64,000 nucleotides of DNA from Thalassia testudinum (GCA_037157565.1 JAZHRO010000063.1:12134001-12198000), one strand, 5' to 3'. Numbered from the stretch's first letter, positions 1 through 13,317 are shown. A program made the numbers and translations. Notes: generated by a model not told the origin, from the letters alone.

Positions 1-1020
1 ATGCTTGGATCAATGAATGGTCGGTGGGATCCAACCCCATACAGGACACAACTGTCTCCTATGCATTTAGTTTTATACCGATGCAACTACTCACCACTCT
101 CCAATGTGGTATTAACACAGGCACCCCGATTGCGACGTCAGCGTGGATTTTAGCTAACTTTAGGACTTAATTATGGCATTAATTAATTAATTAATTTACA
201 ATTAAATTATATGGTTATGTAGCCAATACGTAAGGTTACTTATTGGTATAGTTTATTTAACTTAATTAAATATATAAATATATTTAAAAATTCATTACAG
301 TTAGTGTAAAATACATTGTTGATTTCATGTTTAATTCATTAATTAAAGTATAAATTAATAAATTAATGATATAATTGACTTATAAATGAGTTGATTTACA
401 TTATTAACTTATTATTACAAATTTTTAATTTATTTTTATTGATTTATTTCTAATTATATACATTTAAATACATGATTTTCATATATATACATATATCTAC
501 GGTATACATACTATTCTTCAGTATAAATGAGTTATAAATATATTGCAAATGCTTTAAATTATAATATACAAATATACAACAAAATTTATTTCATTAGTTT
601 ATTAATTTACTAATTTAAATTATATTAACTTACTAATATAACAAATTAACTTATAAATATAATTATGTACAATATATAGTAAATAAATAAATATAGGGGT
701 ATGTTACTGTACAATATAATTACTTTAAGTTATATCTACAGTTATAGTTATAGTTTTAAGTATATACATAGCTATTTGTATTTACATAAGGATTATGTAC
801 ATATATTATAAATAAATAAATATATAATTATATTCTTATAATACATACTATATAACTTAATATAAATATCTACCTAAGTAAATAAAATAAATATATAAGT
901 TACTATATATACTTAATTTAGGCTTATATATAAGTATAAATACTATGTACAAAGGTATTTTTATGGGATTTTTGAAGTTTTTTATATTTTTATTTTCTTT
1001 TTATGTTTTATAGAGATAGG
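1..1020. other. Unassigned AT-rich DNA
   Basis: No coding region or repeat family is recognisable. From about 160 to 1000 the sequence is almost pure A+T, with TTAA-type runs near 175-200 and many TATA-like strings, so promoter-like matches mean nothing here. It may be the far end of the LTR that reappears at 5456-6754, or older intergenic DNA. Nothing decides between these. Confidence 0.5.
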
Positions 1021-2780
1021 GGAAGAGGGGAGAAAGATGAGAAGAGTAAAGAAACACTCTTTTTGTAGTTTTGTTCTTGGTTCTTTTATTTCTAAACCAA
1101 CAGAAGTCTAGGACTTCTACTGGTATGTGCTCCTAGCTCGAAAGCTCAAAACCTAATTCTAACTCAACACACACTTAAAACTAAACTTATTCACACTCAA
1201 GACACATTTATTTTATTTATTTACATTCATGTTTGATTTTTTTATGTATTTACAAAATGGGCATAATTAAGGCTCAAAGGAAAGTTAGAAATGAAACCTA
1301 GTGCCTATGAAACTCATTAAATGTTCTGGTCAGAACGGATAAGACTTTATAAATATCCAGGCATCCATCAACATCATAATCAAGCATAAAAACAAGATTT
1401 CAACACAAAATTCCATCAAATCAGATATTTAGATAGTTTAATAACATGCACATTTGTTGACGAAGAAATGTAATCAAGTTTAAAAATGAATTACAACTTA
1501 ATTCAATACCAGATTCATTCTTTACAGGTAAATGGATGCTTGTTCTAACATTAAACTCTCAAAAAAACTTGATTAAGCTTCATTTCCATCAGGATCTAAT
1601 CAAAATTGTATTTTTTTCAACTTCATTCAGACCTCTAAACGTTTCCTCTTGACAAAAGAATTTAAAGACATCTTTACTTCCAACTTTGTTATCAAAACTT
1701 CACTCAATTAGATCAAACCAGTAAAATTAGTCTTAATTCTATCTTAGAAAGCTATTACAAACCTTAGTTCATTCAAAATTCAATTGAAATCTATGATAAA
1801 ATCTCAGTCAGACTTCACTCAGAACTAACAGTAGTATCAGCAGCTATTGGACAACTCTTCAAATCTATTTTGAAACTCCAAAAACAAACATGATCACTCA
1901 AATACATTGCCTTGACAAAGGCATCCATGTTTAAATCTAGCCTAATGATTTCAGAACAGTAAACGGATGCTTAGGTGCTAAATTCACCTCAGACCCAGAC
2001 ATTAAAATCACTAAAGCTTAAAATTGAATTCAAATAATTGAAACCTCATCCTTAGGTGTCGCAAACACTTCTTGATGCATCTAGAACTCAAGTCCACATA
2101 GATCAGAGATCAAAGAGCCTAAGAAACCCTAATTTGATTCTGTTCTTACACTATAGACAGTATGAAGATCAAAATTCAAATCAATCTTTCTGAGAACTTT
2201 AAATTCAACTTTAGACCTTCATTAGTATCCTTAAAACTTGATTAACTCTCAAAAACTAGATTCAAATCAATTTAATTCAAGAATAACATATCACCTTGGT
2301 GAGCATTTGATGTACGATCGCCTTAGTGACTTGGTTGCTTAAAATCTCTGCACGCCATTAGGTGGTGTTTAGGGATCCATTATGATCCTAAAGAAATTCT
2401 TAGGTCATTGCAAGGGCCTCGAATTAGTGTCACTGATTCTCATTGGCCTTGCTACCTAGAACAGAGAAGAAAAATAGTAACTAAAGATCAAATTGGGCAT
2501 CAGCTTAGATCATAATAGAAATACACTTAAAATAGTTCAAGCCTTTCACATTCAATCCAATTAAACAAATATAAACTCAATTTGGTCAATTAAAGCAGAT
2601 TGGAAGTAAAATGCTCTAGAAATTGCTTAATCATCCATGAAAATCAAATCTGATTCAATCAACCAAATCAAATCCAATTCAAGGCACTGGAGGACCTTTG
2701 TGATCAAATGAAGTGTATGTGGAGGCTCTCATATGGATTTGGCGCACCAATAGATTTGAGACCTAAAAAGCTTCAGATTT
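1021..2780. other. Unassigned low-GC DNA, possibly part of the E4 3' LTR
   Basis: No open reading frame of note. Because the solo LTR at 2786-5450 is flanked by a perfect target duplication, 2780 and 5456 were adjacent before that insertion, so this stretch continues the minus-strand LTR seen at 5456-6754. Where that LTR ends is not visible: no tRNA-Asp-type primer site was found. A small imperfect inverted repeat lies at 1098-1123 (12-base arms with two transition mismatches). Confidence 0.45.
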
Positions 2781-2785
2781 GATGG

Positions 2786-5450
2786 TGTAACGACCCCATT
2801 CCCGAGTCCCTACGAGACACGAGAACCGGACCGACTCGACTAATCCCAAGACCCAGTCATCCAACGAGGGAGTAACCAAAAGACAGTAAAATAAACCACA
2901 TTCAGCATGAATATAACTAACAGTAAGAAAGTACAGCAGTAAGGAAAGAAACTACTACAGTAGGCACCACCACAACAGTAAAACAACATTTATCATATAA
3001 CAAAAACTGCAGGTAAAGAAGGTACAGCGGAAACAAAAACTACTCACTAGAACAGAAACAAAAAGGGGTACAAAGCTGTGGTAACTCTACTGGACCCTAC
3101 TCGGCCCAGCGTCCTCTGCAGCCGCCGACCCTGGCTGCTCAACACCTGGTCCTGAAAAAGGTAACGAGTGTAACACGTCAGCAAAACGCTGAGTAGAGTG
3201 GCAAACTAACTAAAGGCAACAGTAGAGTGTACAGGAGCTGTTATGTTCTATTACTTCCTTTATTTACATCTTTCAATTTTTCTTACTATTTCATTTATTT
3301 CTCAGATCCTTTACTTGATCTCGGATGTCCTCGTGGGAACGATCTTGATTGCAGTCTTTTCCAAAAGTAGAAGTAGCACGTGGTGCTCTCCTAGCCGGGA
3401 GAGTCCCCCGTGGTGATCCTACCCTCAGTCAACCACCCCAAGGTCACTGACAGACGTAACGGTGACTACGGCACGCGCGATAAACGCACAGGTAGCTAGC
3501 CCGCACTGGCACGCGGTCAGTCGTTTCCGTTAACGGGTGCGCCCAAAGCACAGCACGGAACCAGGGCAGAGCCCTCTCAGTAACAGGGGTCCAACCCCTC
3601 TACAGTAACCAAACCGGGGCCTTGCCCCTCCACAGTCCGCGCACCCTCGCCTGACTACCCTGGTTTGCCCTAGTGGGCCTAACAAGTCGGTGAAGGAGGC
3701 TAGCAGAACCCCGGGGCCCGTGGGATAGCTAGTACTCTCCTAACACTACTAGCTCTCCTCGGTACTACGTACACGAGGGCCAACAAGTCGGTACAGAGCG
3801 GCCAATCCTAACCCCGGGTCCCTGGGGCGGCTGGCCCCACTCTGCACTAAACAGGTACAGGTACTTTCCTTGGTACTGCGTACCCAAGAGACAGTACAAA
3901 CTACATCTCAGTTCCATTCCTTTTTCTTTCCAGGAGTTCCACTCCTAATTCCCCGTAGGGTTCCAGCTCTTTATCTCAGAACATCATATGTTTCACTTTC
4001 CAGATTCACATTCTCAAAATCCATGATCTCAAACATGTTTCTTTATTCGTAACAGGCAGCTGTTAATTAATTTTACAGGCAGCTTTATATATTCCTTTCC
4101 AATTTTCCAAGACTGCAGTAATATACATTCCACTAGTTTTTCCACCCTAGGATTCATGCCATATCCTAGGATCTATCATACAATCTAGTTTTCCAGCCCT
4201 AGGATTCATGCAACACCTAGGAGCTATCATTCCATATATTTCTCATTCCTAGGATTCATGCAATGCCCTAGGTTCTAGTTATGGTTCCATACTTTAACAA
4301 ATTTTATTAATACTTAAAGCCACTCTACCAGGTACAACGGGAGTAATGGGGGCATGATCGGGAATCCCGCGCGCCTCCGCGACTCTCAAGACTGCAACCG
4401 AACAAGGTCCTATCACAAGGATCAAACACAAGGAGAGTCTCAAAATAGGGTATAGCTACTGTAGGCGGGTAGAGGAATTAATTCTGAAACGAACGCAACT
4501 CGAATCGCGGAAAACGGAGCCCAAACGGGCCCTAAACGGGTCGAGAAAGACAATACTGTGCAAAATCAGACGTCTGGAACTCCTTCCAGACGTCTTAAAC
4601 GGTGGATCAGAGAATTACTTGTTCGGCTTGGTTCCCCGGACGTCCAGAAGTCTGTGGGGTCCGGACGTCTGGGGGTCACTCCCGCCGTCTGGTACAACTT
4701 CCAGACGTCTGATTCGCAAGGGATGGCGAATCAGCGAACCTGCGCACAGCCAACCCCCCCTCCCTCAGTACGGTCAGTCGACAAGAAGGAAGAAGAAAGC
4801 GGAACTCACCTTTCAGACATCTGTATGATCTTACAGACGTCGACCTTGCCGTCTGGATATCAACCCAGACGTCTGATTCTGGAAATTTTTCCAGAATCAG
4901 AACCCTGCTCGGCCTCCGCTCGCGACGCCGCCCGCGTCGCACCTCGCGCGTCCGCTGCTCCGCCCGCAGCAGGTCCCTCTCCGCGACACTCTGCGCCCCC
5001 TGCGCCCTCCGCCGGCCGGCCAAGCCGCTCCTGGCGAGCTCGCCCTCATGGCAGAGCCCCGCCCTCGCACGCCGCAGCTCCTCCGCGCTCACTGCGGCTG
5101 CCGCTGCCGCTGCGCCCTCGCGTCCGCTCGCTCTCGCGCACAGGCAGGAGAAGAAGGAGGAAGATGGTGGAGACGGGAGGGGAGGCGCGCCCCCCCTTTT
5201 AACGCCGCGCGGAGAGGAGAGAGAAGGCGGTCGCAGCCGCCTGCAGCTGCAGAGAAAGAGGGCAGAATCGCAGGTCTACGCGCACAGGCACGCAGACGAA
5301 TATCCCGTGCAAGCATAACTGTTCGCCAGACGTCTGTAAACTATCCCGGACGTCTGGTCAGACGTCTGGATGTGATCCCAGACGTCTTGACAGACATCTG
5401 GGCCACCTCCCAGACGTCTTAAAAGGCGTTTGGGGCACGCGCTCGTTACA
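2786..5450 (-). mobile_element. Solo LTR, TGTAACGA...TCGTTACA type, with perfect 5-bp target duplication
   Basis: The unit begins TGTAACGA and ends TCGTTACA, a perfect 8-base terminal inverted repeat, and is flanked by GATGG at 2781-2785 and 5451-5455. No internal region, primer site or protein domain lies inside its 2665 bases, so it is a solo LTR left by LTR-LTR recombination. The minus-strand reading is favoured because LTRs of Tekay/Del-type gypsy elements typically end GGGTCGTTACA, which is how this one reads on that strand; the terminal symmetry leaves orientation uncertain. A GC- and CpG-rich block (about 4900-5280) gives long chance reading frames. The unmutated duplication suggests a recent insertion. 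It lies in the 3' LTR of E4. Confidence 0.88.
4568..5420. repeat. Array of GACGTC palindromes in the solo LTR
   Basis: By hand count about twelve GACGTC hexamers occur here, mostly inside the longer palindrome CAGACGTCTG, in two clusters (4568-4873 and 5331-5420) on either side of a GC-rich block. Two further copies read GACATC, as expected from CpG deamination. GACGTC is the C-box core bound by plant bZIP proteins, and in the minus-strand reading the array lies in U3, where LTR enhancers sit. A regulatory role is inferred. Confidence 0.7.
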
Positions 5451-5455
5451 GATGG

Positions 5456-6754
5456 CTACTTGATGGATGGGTGAACCAACGAATTAAAACATAGAGGAGA
5501 ACAGTAGAAGGTGATTATAAGAGCAGGGGAAGATTGTGGATCAAAATGGAGGCGTGAATTCATCTCCTCTGATCTGAATTGATCATAGGAGGTGGATTGA
5601 TACTACACTGATCTACTGCTAACTAAACTAATCTAGACCAAATCAATCTGTAATTGTTACTCTAATCTAACTATTATAACCTAAGAAAGCAGTAAATCTC
5701 TCTAGGAAAGCATTAAAACTAATCTATGAAAGTGATTAAAATCCTAAATTAAACAGAAGAATGGGATTCCTGGGCTACAACTGGTCACTCTAGCGACGAA
5801 AGGGAAGGAACCTCCTGCAGAGTGAATGGAATCCTTGGATCCACAGTGAGTTACTGTGGTGATGAAGAGGAAGAAGGCACCATTGCTGTTATCAATGGTC
5901 GAAGAAGAGGAATAGGAGCTAGAGGGGAAGATGACTGACCAACTCAAGGGGGGAGGGAACTGATAAAGGAGCAAGAGCTTGCTAAGGAGCTCAATTTATA
6001 GGTGTGAGGGAGGTGTAGTGACTGGATCAGTGGGCCATGGATGTCGGTATCAACGGTGGATGGAGTGAAATGAGAGTGCAAGAAGTTTTAGGGATGAAGT
6101 AGGGCTGTCAAATGTGATGTAGAAGAGGTACCGAAGGTATGTGCATCGGCAATCAAAAGTTGCTGGAGAATTCACCATTGGGTCAAGAAGAGAAGGATGG
6201 ATAGCTCTGGTGCACCAAGTTCTTTGTATATGAATAATGCACGAGAGAAGAACAACAGGTGTGTTGGAGATTTTGCACACAGGCCCAAAAACACAAAACA
6301 GTATAAAATTTGCTAAAGAACCCGTAAGTGATGGAAACCAATATAGTTAGGTCCCTGGTGGCTTGTAAAGAGGTCCTCAATGACTTTTGGCTTTAGAAAA
6401 TGTGAAATGCAAAGGATCTAAGTGTAATGCAATGATTTCAAGGTCCAAATCACATCCAAATACAATGTAATTTTTATGGCATGTGATTTGAACATATTAT
6501 AACATATTCCAACCATTAATTTGTGAATTTGTGCTCAAATTGATGTTTAATTGGCATTCATAATATCCATATATATTATAGGTATAGAATATCTCAAAAT
6601 TGACATAATTATGCATTTTTAGCACAAATTGAGTGCTTTAAATCTGCTTCTATGATTCCCATACTTAATCTTATTCTTATGTTAATAGATAGTGTTTTAA
6701 CCTTGATTCTAGCTTAACTTAGACATTTTAGCTATGATGAGCCACACCTTATCA
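5456..6754 (-). mobile_element. E4 3' LTR (LTR K), 5' part
   Basis: On the minus strand the LTR starts at 6754 with TGATAAGGTG, directly after a purine-rich tract reading AAGCATGGGGGTA (6755-6768), the usual polypurine tract position. A TATA box (TATAAATTGA, 6000 to 5991) lies about 755 bases from the start, followed by a pyrimidine-rich leader. The solo LTR at 2786-5450 interrupts it. Its far end was not found, and no matching second copy is seen apart from a possible remnant at 23781-23842. Chance reading frames at 5744-6380 are not genes. Confidence 0.65.
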
Positions 6755-8573
6755 TACCCCCATGCTTAGGTTTTGCCAATCTCGTAGCAAATAACTCATT
6801 AAGTGTAAAGCATTATAGCATTGGCTAGGTAAGTGTGAAGAGATTTCTATTTACTCATTTTCAATTGTTCAATGTTTAGAAATGATCTTTAAGCTGAATT
6901 TTCTGTAATGATTGGACATTGGGAGAACCAGTTGCTTAGGAAGACTATCAGAACTCAAGTCTTATATGACACATACCATCTCTCAACCAACAAGGACTCC
7001 TGATATTTAGACCTTAAGTACAATTTCCAAGACTCGAAAGGTTTTACCATGCTCAAAAGCTAAGAGGTTATGGTTGTGCTCAGTGTATAATCAAGACTAA
7101 CCAAATGAACTCTAAGACTCAAATCCATGGTTTCACTTCTTTTTAAGTCCAGGTTGATCTTAGCTTCAACTCATGTTTTAGGATTCACTCTAAAAATAAC
7201 TAAAGACTCAAACCCAACACTTATTGCATTTGTAGCTTAAATAATATTTGGTGGAAACTCATGGTATATGTATGCACCCTTAAAACAAAAATCTTTTTGG
7301 TGGAACTACAAATATTTACAACTGGAATTAGAGAACATACCGACTTATTCAAAAGCATGTCTTTTTCTGTTCTTTTTTACTTTTTTTTTCTTTCTTTTTT
7401 TCTTGATTTTTGTTCTTTTTCTGAAAGCAAATGTTAGTATGTATCCTTCAACTTTATTTGGTAGAGCACACTTATTTGGTGGGTGAGTACTTTGGTGGAA
7501 AGAGCTTCTCCTAGACACAAGACTAAAGACTAAGACAAAGAGTCTACCTGCATGTGTAGGTAAGGACTCCACCTTCCCTAATGAACACTAGGGTTGAGAC
7601 TTAAGTTCATCTGGTCTTTCCCAGCTCTATGTAGTGTAAACCAAGATTACTTAGACTCTTAAACAAAGACAAACCAATGAATCCTATACTGGTGACGTAG
7701 GTACAAAAATATGTGCTAAGTTGGAGAGAATATGTGCTAAGGTACAAGAATATCTTGGTCGATCTTGACAAAGCTTAAGTATATTAAGACTAAGCCTAAG
7801 CGAATCAAGATTATATGACCCAGAAAATCTAACCAGCAAAGGTTGAATGTCCATAAACACTTGTTCTATTTTTGGTTCAGCTTTAAGATCATAATTAAAC
7901 ACTTATAAGACTTTTGTTCCTTATTTTTCGTATTAAGACTTTCGCGGTTCAGCTTAAGAATTTTTGTTATTCACTTTTTTTGTGTGTTTTTGTTTCGTAA
8001 TTTTTTTTCAAATTTTTCAAAATTTTTCTTTTTTTTTGGATTTTTTCAATAATACTATCTATATACACTAAAGGGTGTGTCTATAATTGCATTCTAGTAA
8101 ATGATTTCACCATTTACACCTTCCCATGCATAAATGATGCAATGTCCTCATTGAATGATTAGGGTGAATGCAAATGCAAGCTTTGCTTTTCACTAATTTA
8201 GGCTAAGGAAGCTTAAGGAAGTAGGAATGAGAACATAAAATCTTTGTGCGGACGATTTCAAGTCTGATATAAAAATCATAGTGGAAAGTTGGGCAAAGTA
8301 GTGAAATGCAGGATAAAGTGACTATGCATGCAGACTAAAAATGCAAGGATAGACACCTAAGGAAGAAAGAAAAACAAAGAAAGATAAAATAGCTATATAC
8401 AACATGGGTGCTAAGTTTTACTCCTTCAACTAGGCACAAACTCAAAAAAGGTGTAGACATGTAGGAGCAAAATGGATAGAGAATTGACAAGTCATAAAGC
8501 TCAATGAAAGATTCAAATCATGGTGTATAGTGTAAGGATGAGAATTGTCAATCTCAAAGATAAGGATAAGCTC
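6755..8573 (-). other. E4 3' noncoding region
   Basis: This is the segment between coding region and 3' LTR of E4, read on the minus strand. It has the conserved post-pol phrase around 8420-8445 (GCCTAGTTGAAGGAGTAAAA, compare E1 at 15000 and E2 near 60530) and T-rich tracts at 7371-7420 and 7970-8045, matching A-rich tracts in the same place in E1 and E2. No frame codes for RT or integrase. E1 separates it from the gag at 18300-22521; the AGCTC duplication shows 8573 and 18236 were once joined. Confidence 0.6.
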
Positions 8574-10413
8574 TGATGTAAACATGTTTATATTACATAA
8601 ACTATCTATTTATGTGTGTTCTTAGGTGTAGAGTTGTATCATACATTATAAATATTGCATAACATGCATCATCTTGCATTTAGGTTAGGTTGTATAAATT
8701 TTTATGTTAATTTTCTCTTTTTGTGGTCAGGTAATAGGGCGACATTTAATCGGGATTTCGGATTGAAGATCCAACTATATGGATATGGTCAAGGTGACGA
8801 TCGGAGTTCAATAACTCCAAGATCGCCCCGATAGGACTTTTGTAGCATCAGATATAGTTCGAGGAAGATCAGAGGTTAAGGGCCAAGATGGTGTCAATCC
8901 ACACTTCAAATGACAAATTTGATTGCACAAATGGATTTGGATCGACGATCGTAGCCCAACGAAATGAAAATTGGTCCAATCTGACATCTTTGGCACCGTC
9001 TACAACTCAATGAAGATGGATAGCCATGATGGTGCCACGTGGAGCCATCACAGTCGCCCAACATTGGCCGCTACTCTTCTTCTTTGCCTACTTGATGAAC
9101 CTCGGCCGTTGGATGCCCATCCAACGGCTAAGAACTTGCCACGTTGCACCCTATGCGGTGCTCTCATCTTCTGAAGGTGCGGGCGAGGTGAGATCTCAGC
9201 CATTGGATTGAGATCCAACAGCTAAGGGCACGTATGCATTAAATCCAAAAGGCAACAAAGAACAGCTGTGGCGCATTGTTGTAGCTTCTTCTCGCGAAGA
9301 AGAGGAGCGAATTCGAGCCTCGCAAGCCTCAAATTGAGTGGGGGGCTCGGATGCGGTTGAATTCAGCCATCGGATGCATGATGTGTGGCAGCGAGGGCGC
9401 CATGTGGTGCAACAGATGATTGAGGATCAGGTACGTGTGCGATGACACTCGATCCAGCGTGCCATCGCACATAGGTGCGCGCTGCAGCTGAAGACGAAGC
9501 GACGCTCGCGCATTTTAAGCCGTCCAATCTCGCGATCGGACAACTAAAAATGCATGAACGTGCATAGGCATTGGCTGTGAGGAGTAGAAGAGGTAGGTGC
9601 GGGCGAGCACACGAAGAGCATGTTCTGGCCTTTAGTGACCCTTAAATCCATCACAAAAGGCCCTTGCATTAATGTTTTAACCATAAAAGACCTAATTGCC
9701 CTCAATCCCTACAACTATAAAAGGAGACCCTTACCACATGAATTCTTCATCCCTTCCTCTCTTCTCTCACCCCTTCCAAAACTCTAAGAGGTTGTCCCAA
9801 ACCCAGAATGCTCCTTTAAAGTTAAAAATATAATTTTTCCACCTTCTCATCCCCTTCGTGGAGCATTCCGTGGTGGTCCTCTCACCGCCGTTCGGGAAGC
9901 GGATTCTGCTACGACATCATCCTTCCCTGTTCTCCTTCGTCCCACATCTCACCACCTTCGTCCGGGCGCTCCGTCATTGCGGCTCTTCCTCCAAGTAGCC
10001 GTCGAGGAGGATAACTTCTCTCCACCTTCTTCTACCACTTTCTAGTATAGATTTCCTACTTTCTAGCGGAGCGAGTAGTTGTAACAAGTAGTTGTAATGA
10101 ACATTACTCTATGGTAATGAAATCCATGTTTATTCTATCTCTATTTTCCCTTTATTTGTAGTATTCTCTCTTTCTTCTAATATTTATTCTTTAAGTAGAT
10201 AGCTAGTTTAGATTCAATTCGACCGGCTAATCTGCTTCGTGACAAATAAAACAAATGCGATTTTTAATCAAACGTCTGCCTCCCTGTGTTAGAGGCAGAA
10301 TTCTTTGTGAGTTTTGGTTAAATTTATCTATTGATGATTTTTCTCGCTAATTGCACTACAACGACGGGTTTTCAAAACTCAACTTTTGTTTGCACAGATT
10401 TTTCGATTCAACA
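8574..10413 (+). repeat. E1 5' LTR (LTR A family)
   Basis: Begins TGATGTAAACATG and ends ATTCAACA, 1840 bases, paired with 16373-18235. A TATA box (TATAAAAG, 9717-9724) follows a U3 rich in short inverted repeats: a near-palindromic G-box module (9028-9049) and TTGGAT/ATCCAA dyads near 9110-9130 and 9197-9225. The U5 end carries the CCTCCCTGTG phrase shared by LTRs A, B, D and J. Confidence 0.92.
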
Positions 10414-10416
10414 TTT

Positions 10417-10434
10417 TGGCGCCGTTGCCAGGGA
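10417..10434 (+). other. E1 primer binding site, tRNA-Asp type
   Basis: TGGCGCCGTTGCCAGGGA lies three bases after the LTR end. It matches the complement of the 3' end of plant tRNA-Asp (TGGCGCCGTTGCCGGGGA) at 17 of 18 positions; this primer is typical of Athila and Tat elements. It fixes the right end of the 5' LTR and the plus-strand orientation. Confidence 0.88.
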
Positions 10435-10945
10435 TGCGACGCTCTTTGATTTTTCACATTTTCCCGCCTTACTTATCTTTTACCTCACCTCTCTCCTCTC
10501 TTATTGTGATTGTAGGTACTCTCACGAGGCGAGCAAAAGCAGTAGATTGGAGTAAAGTACTATTGAAGGGTCTGTAAGTTTACTCTCACCTCCCCACCCA
10601 CTAGTTTTCATTCCACCATGTAATAACATAAACACAAATCAACCTAGGTGTTCTTATAAACTCTACGATTAGTTTTTGATTGTTTGTTTGTCACCTCCAC
10701 CCACCTCACCCTCCACATATAAAAGAAAAATTTAAAAAAATCTCACAGAGGTACACACCTCTTCTGATTTTCAAACTCAACCGGTAAACCGATCTTTGGA
10801 ACCGGTACACACACCAAAACACATAATCGAGTAGAAATTAGATTAGGTAATCACTTGTGTGCCTAATTAAGTGGTGCATCAGGCCAATTGTTTGAGTTGT
10901 TTAGGTTGCACCACTTCAACTAAAATCAACTCATCAAGTAGGTAC
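10435..10945 (+). other. E1 leader, first part
   Basis: Untranslated leader aligned with E2 from 49902. Both share the phrase around a possible 3' splice site (TGTAGGTACT here, TGCAAGTACC in E2) followed by GGAGTAAAG, which suggests a conserved leader intron. The leader is split by solo LTR C and resumes at 12684. Confidence 0.6.
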
Positions 10946-12678
10946 TGATGAGCCCATATTTATGGGTTAATTAGTTACTTAAATGGCTAGACATTAGATT
11001 AATATTGACATATAAATAGCATGCAATAAGATGTAAATTGATTAGTTTAATTATTCACTTATTTGCATAATTCATGCATTGCATTCATATCTAAATACAT
11101 TTATAATTCATGCATTGAAATAATTAGTCTTTAGGTTGCATTACATGCATGTATTAGAATTAACATTTTATGTGAGGGTTTGAAGATAAATAAGTCATCA
11201 TTTCATTTCTTATTTTATTAATCTATTTTTCTTCCTCAACGGTTGCTGCAGCTACATACAATGCATGAAATGATGGCCACAGTGAAGAGGAGCAGAGAAT
11301 GTGGATCTTGACGCTTCAAATTCAAGTTGTTGCAAATACAAAAGAGAGTGGGAGACAGTTGGGTTGGGGGAGGCCATCATCCCATTCCACCACCGTGTAG
11401 CATTCCATCACCGTGGGCCTCCACGGCTGAGCTCCACCACACTGTGTGCTGGTGAGGTGATAGCTCACCATGCCAAGCCGGTGGACTCGTGCCAACACCG
11501 TGCACGTGTGTCTTCGATGGCCATGCAACCATCATCGTGTTTCACCACTATGCACCTTCCCCTGTACACGGTCACCCCCACCACCAACATCTCCAACTTC
11601 TTCTTCTTGCTTTGCTTCTCTTCACCTCAAAAGAACCCATCACTGCCACACCATCACCGTTAATAGTTGGTCCTCTCCCCCGTGCCTCGCACCCATCCAT
11701 GCCACGCCGCCATCGCACGTGTGCACCTCCTGCGCACTGCCTACCCGACATCCTCGTGTGTGCGTGCCACACTCCCTCGTGCGGCCCCAGTTGTGCACGC
11801 CTACCTCTCTGTGCACTCATCCAGCATCAAGCCACTACCACCTCTCCTTTGTCTCTAGTAGCCAGTAGGGCCTCACTACAGACCACGCGCACCTAAAGCA
11901 GCTCCCCCGCACACACCCGTGCTCCTCCAGTAGTGCTACACCCCCTCATTTGCAAGCCGCTACTCTAACATAAACATAGGAGCCTCACCGGCTACTCCTC
12001 ACTGTGTCATCTCCGTGCACCACTGACCTCTGCCTGCACACTACAGAGTGCGCGTCCTCCTCAGCCTCCTCCACGTGCACCCGCGCCACACTCTACGAGC
12101 ATGCAACCCTTCAGCAGCGTCGCGCCTCCGCACATAGAAGTAGTAGCAACATCCACCACTGCTCACCTTCATTTGCTCCGACCACCACCTCCGGCCACCG
12201 TTGGCCGCGCTACCACCGCCGCCGAGTAGCCCTCGACCCACTCGACCTTCGGTGAGCTTCACGCCTCCAATCGTGGTCTCCCCCATGTGCGACGAAGAAA
12301 GAGATGCAATCCCCTATTTCTCCCTTAATTAGTATTTACATCTTTTGCCATTGTGAGATTTTATTAGTTTTATATTGTGCCACATTGCAAAATAAATCCT
12401 TCAGATGTGCATAATTGCTATTTCAGCATTAGTTCTTATTGTTTACTTAATCTGAAAGCAATTTTGACTCGGTTTCTTGACGAAATTTATTGTGAACATC
12501 TATTTTTAACCCGTGCGAGTTTTAATAGGCCATTGCCTCCTTGTGGATACGACCTGCTCCTTTGTGAGTGATTTATTTAATTAGTTTTGATTTGCGTTAT
12601 TCACCACTCGATTTCTAAACTGCAACATTCTTGATTTACATTTTCGAAAACTAAAATAATGCAGTCAGCTGCCAAATA
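10946..12678 (+). mobile_element. Solo LTR C nested in the E1 leader
   Basis: The E1 leader matches the E2 leader up to about 10940 and again from about 12684, so this block is an insertion. It starts TGATGAGCCC, is flanked by GGTAC (10941-10945) and GGTTC (12679-12683), and has the CTCC-TGTGGATACGACC phrase (around 12537-12553) typical of R-U5. Its last bases read AAATA rather than AAACA. The C-rich middle (11380-12290) produces many chance reading frames on both strands. The right boundary is the less certain one. Confidence 0.62.
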
Positions 12679-12683
12679 GGTTC

Positions 12684-13317
12684 AACTTCTAGGGATTTAC
12701 TAGGCACTCCACATTCTTTTAAGCTTTAAAGGAAAACATCTTCATCTGTGCTTTCAAAATTTGGTGTGCCAACTAAACTTGATTGAATACACCTAAAGTT
12801 GAATCCTAAAAGCTACTAAGCAAGATTTAAACCCTAAAATTTACCGCATCCAAAAATAATCTTACTTGAAAACCATTGGTTGTGCACGCAGACACATATC
12901 AATCAATCATTAAGGGCATAACCTAGATAAAGGGCTCATCACATTCTAAAGCACATTCAAACCTAACCCTAATTAAAACAGAGTAGACGTTGGCCTTAAG
13001 GATTGGACTCGCTCTTCGGAGCCCAAACCGAGATTATTTGCTATTAGTCTATTTCTACCGTTCAATCTGATGTCTAGCTAGGGGAGCAGAGTCAAACGAT
13101 TGCGGCTGGGGGGTACACTAAGAACCGGAGGCACAAGCCAAAGGAAGAACCTTCTCCCCAGTCCCTCCCTCTAACTGGTTGGATTGACCGGAAAGTAGAA
13201 CAAATCATTTCTTTATCTCAAGATGGGTTCTGGGAGTCTATAGGTCTTTAGGCTAGCCCACTTAAGGATAGGTTTGATTGTTTGTATTGTAGGGTACCTT
13301 TCTTCCTCCTGTTTGTC
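12684..13317 (+). other. E1 leader, second part
   Basis: Noncoding leader that follows the E2 leader closely (compare 50480-51117), including GGCACTCCA, the phrase TAGACGTTGGCCTTAAGGA and TCTAGCTAGGGG. It ends at the ATG of the degraded coding region. The conservation between two elements with unrelated coding regions suggests cis-acting RNA functions such as packaging. Confidence 0.6.

Noticed and set aside
160..1000. Origin or matrix-attachment-like AT-rich region
   Set aside because: Only base composition supports it; no specific motif can be defended.
4558..5422. Long GC-rich plus-strand frames (up to 214 codons)
   Set aside because: They lie wholly within the solo LTR, overlap frames on the other strand, are Ala/Arg/Pro/Ser-rich from composition and show no domain.
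11301..12286. Cluster of His/Pro/Thr-rich frames
   Set aside because: C-rich part of solo LTR C; overlapping frames in all phases indicate composition, not a gene.
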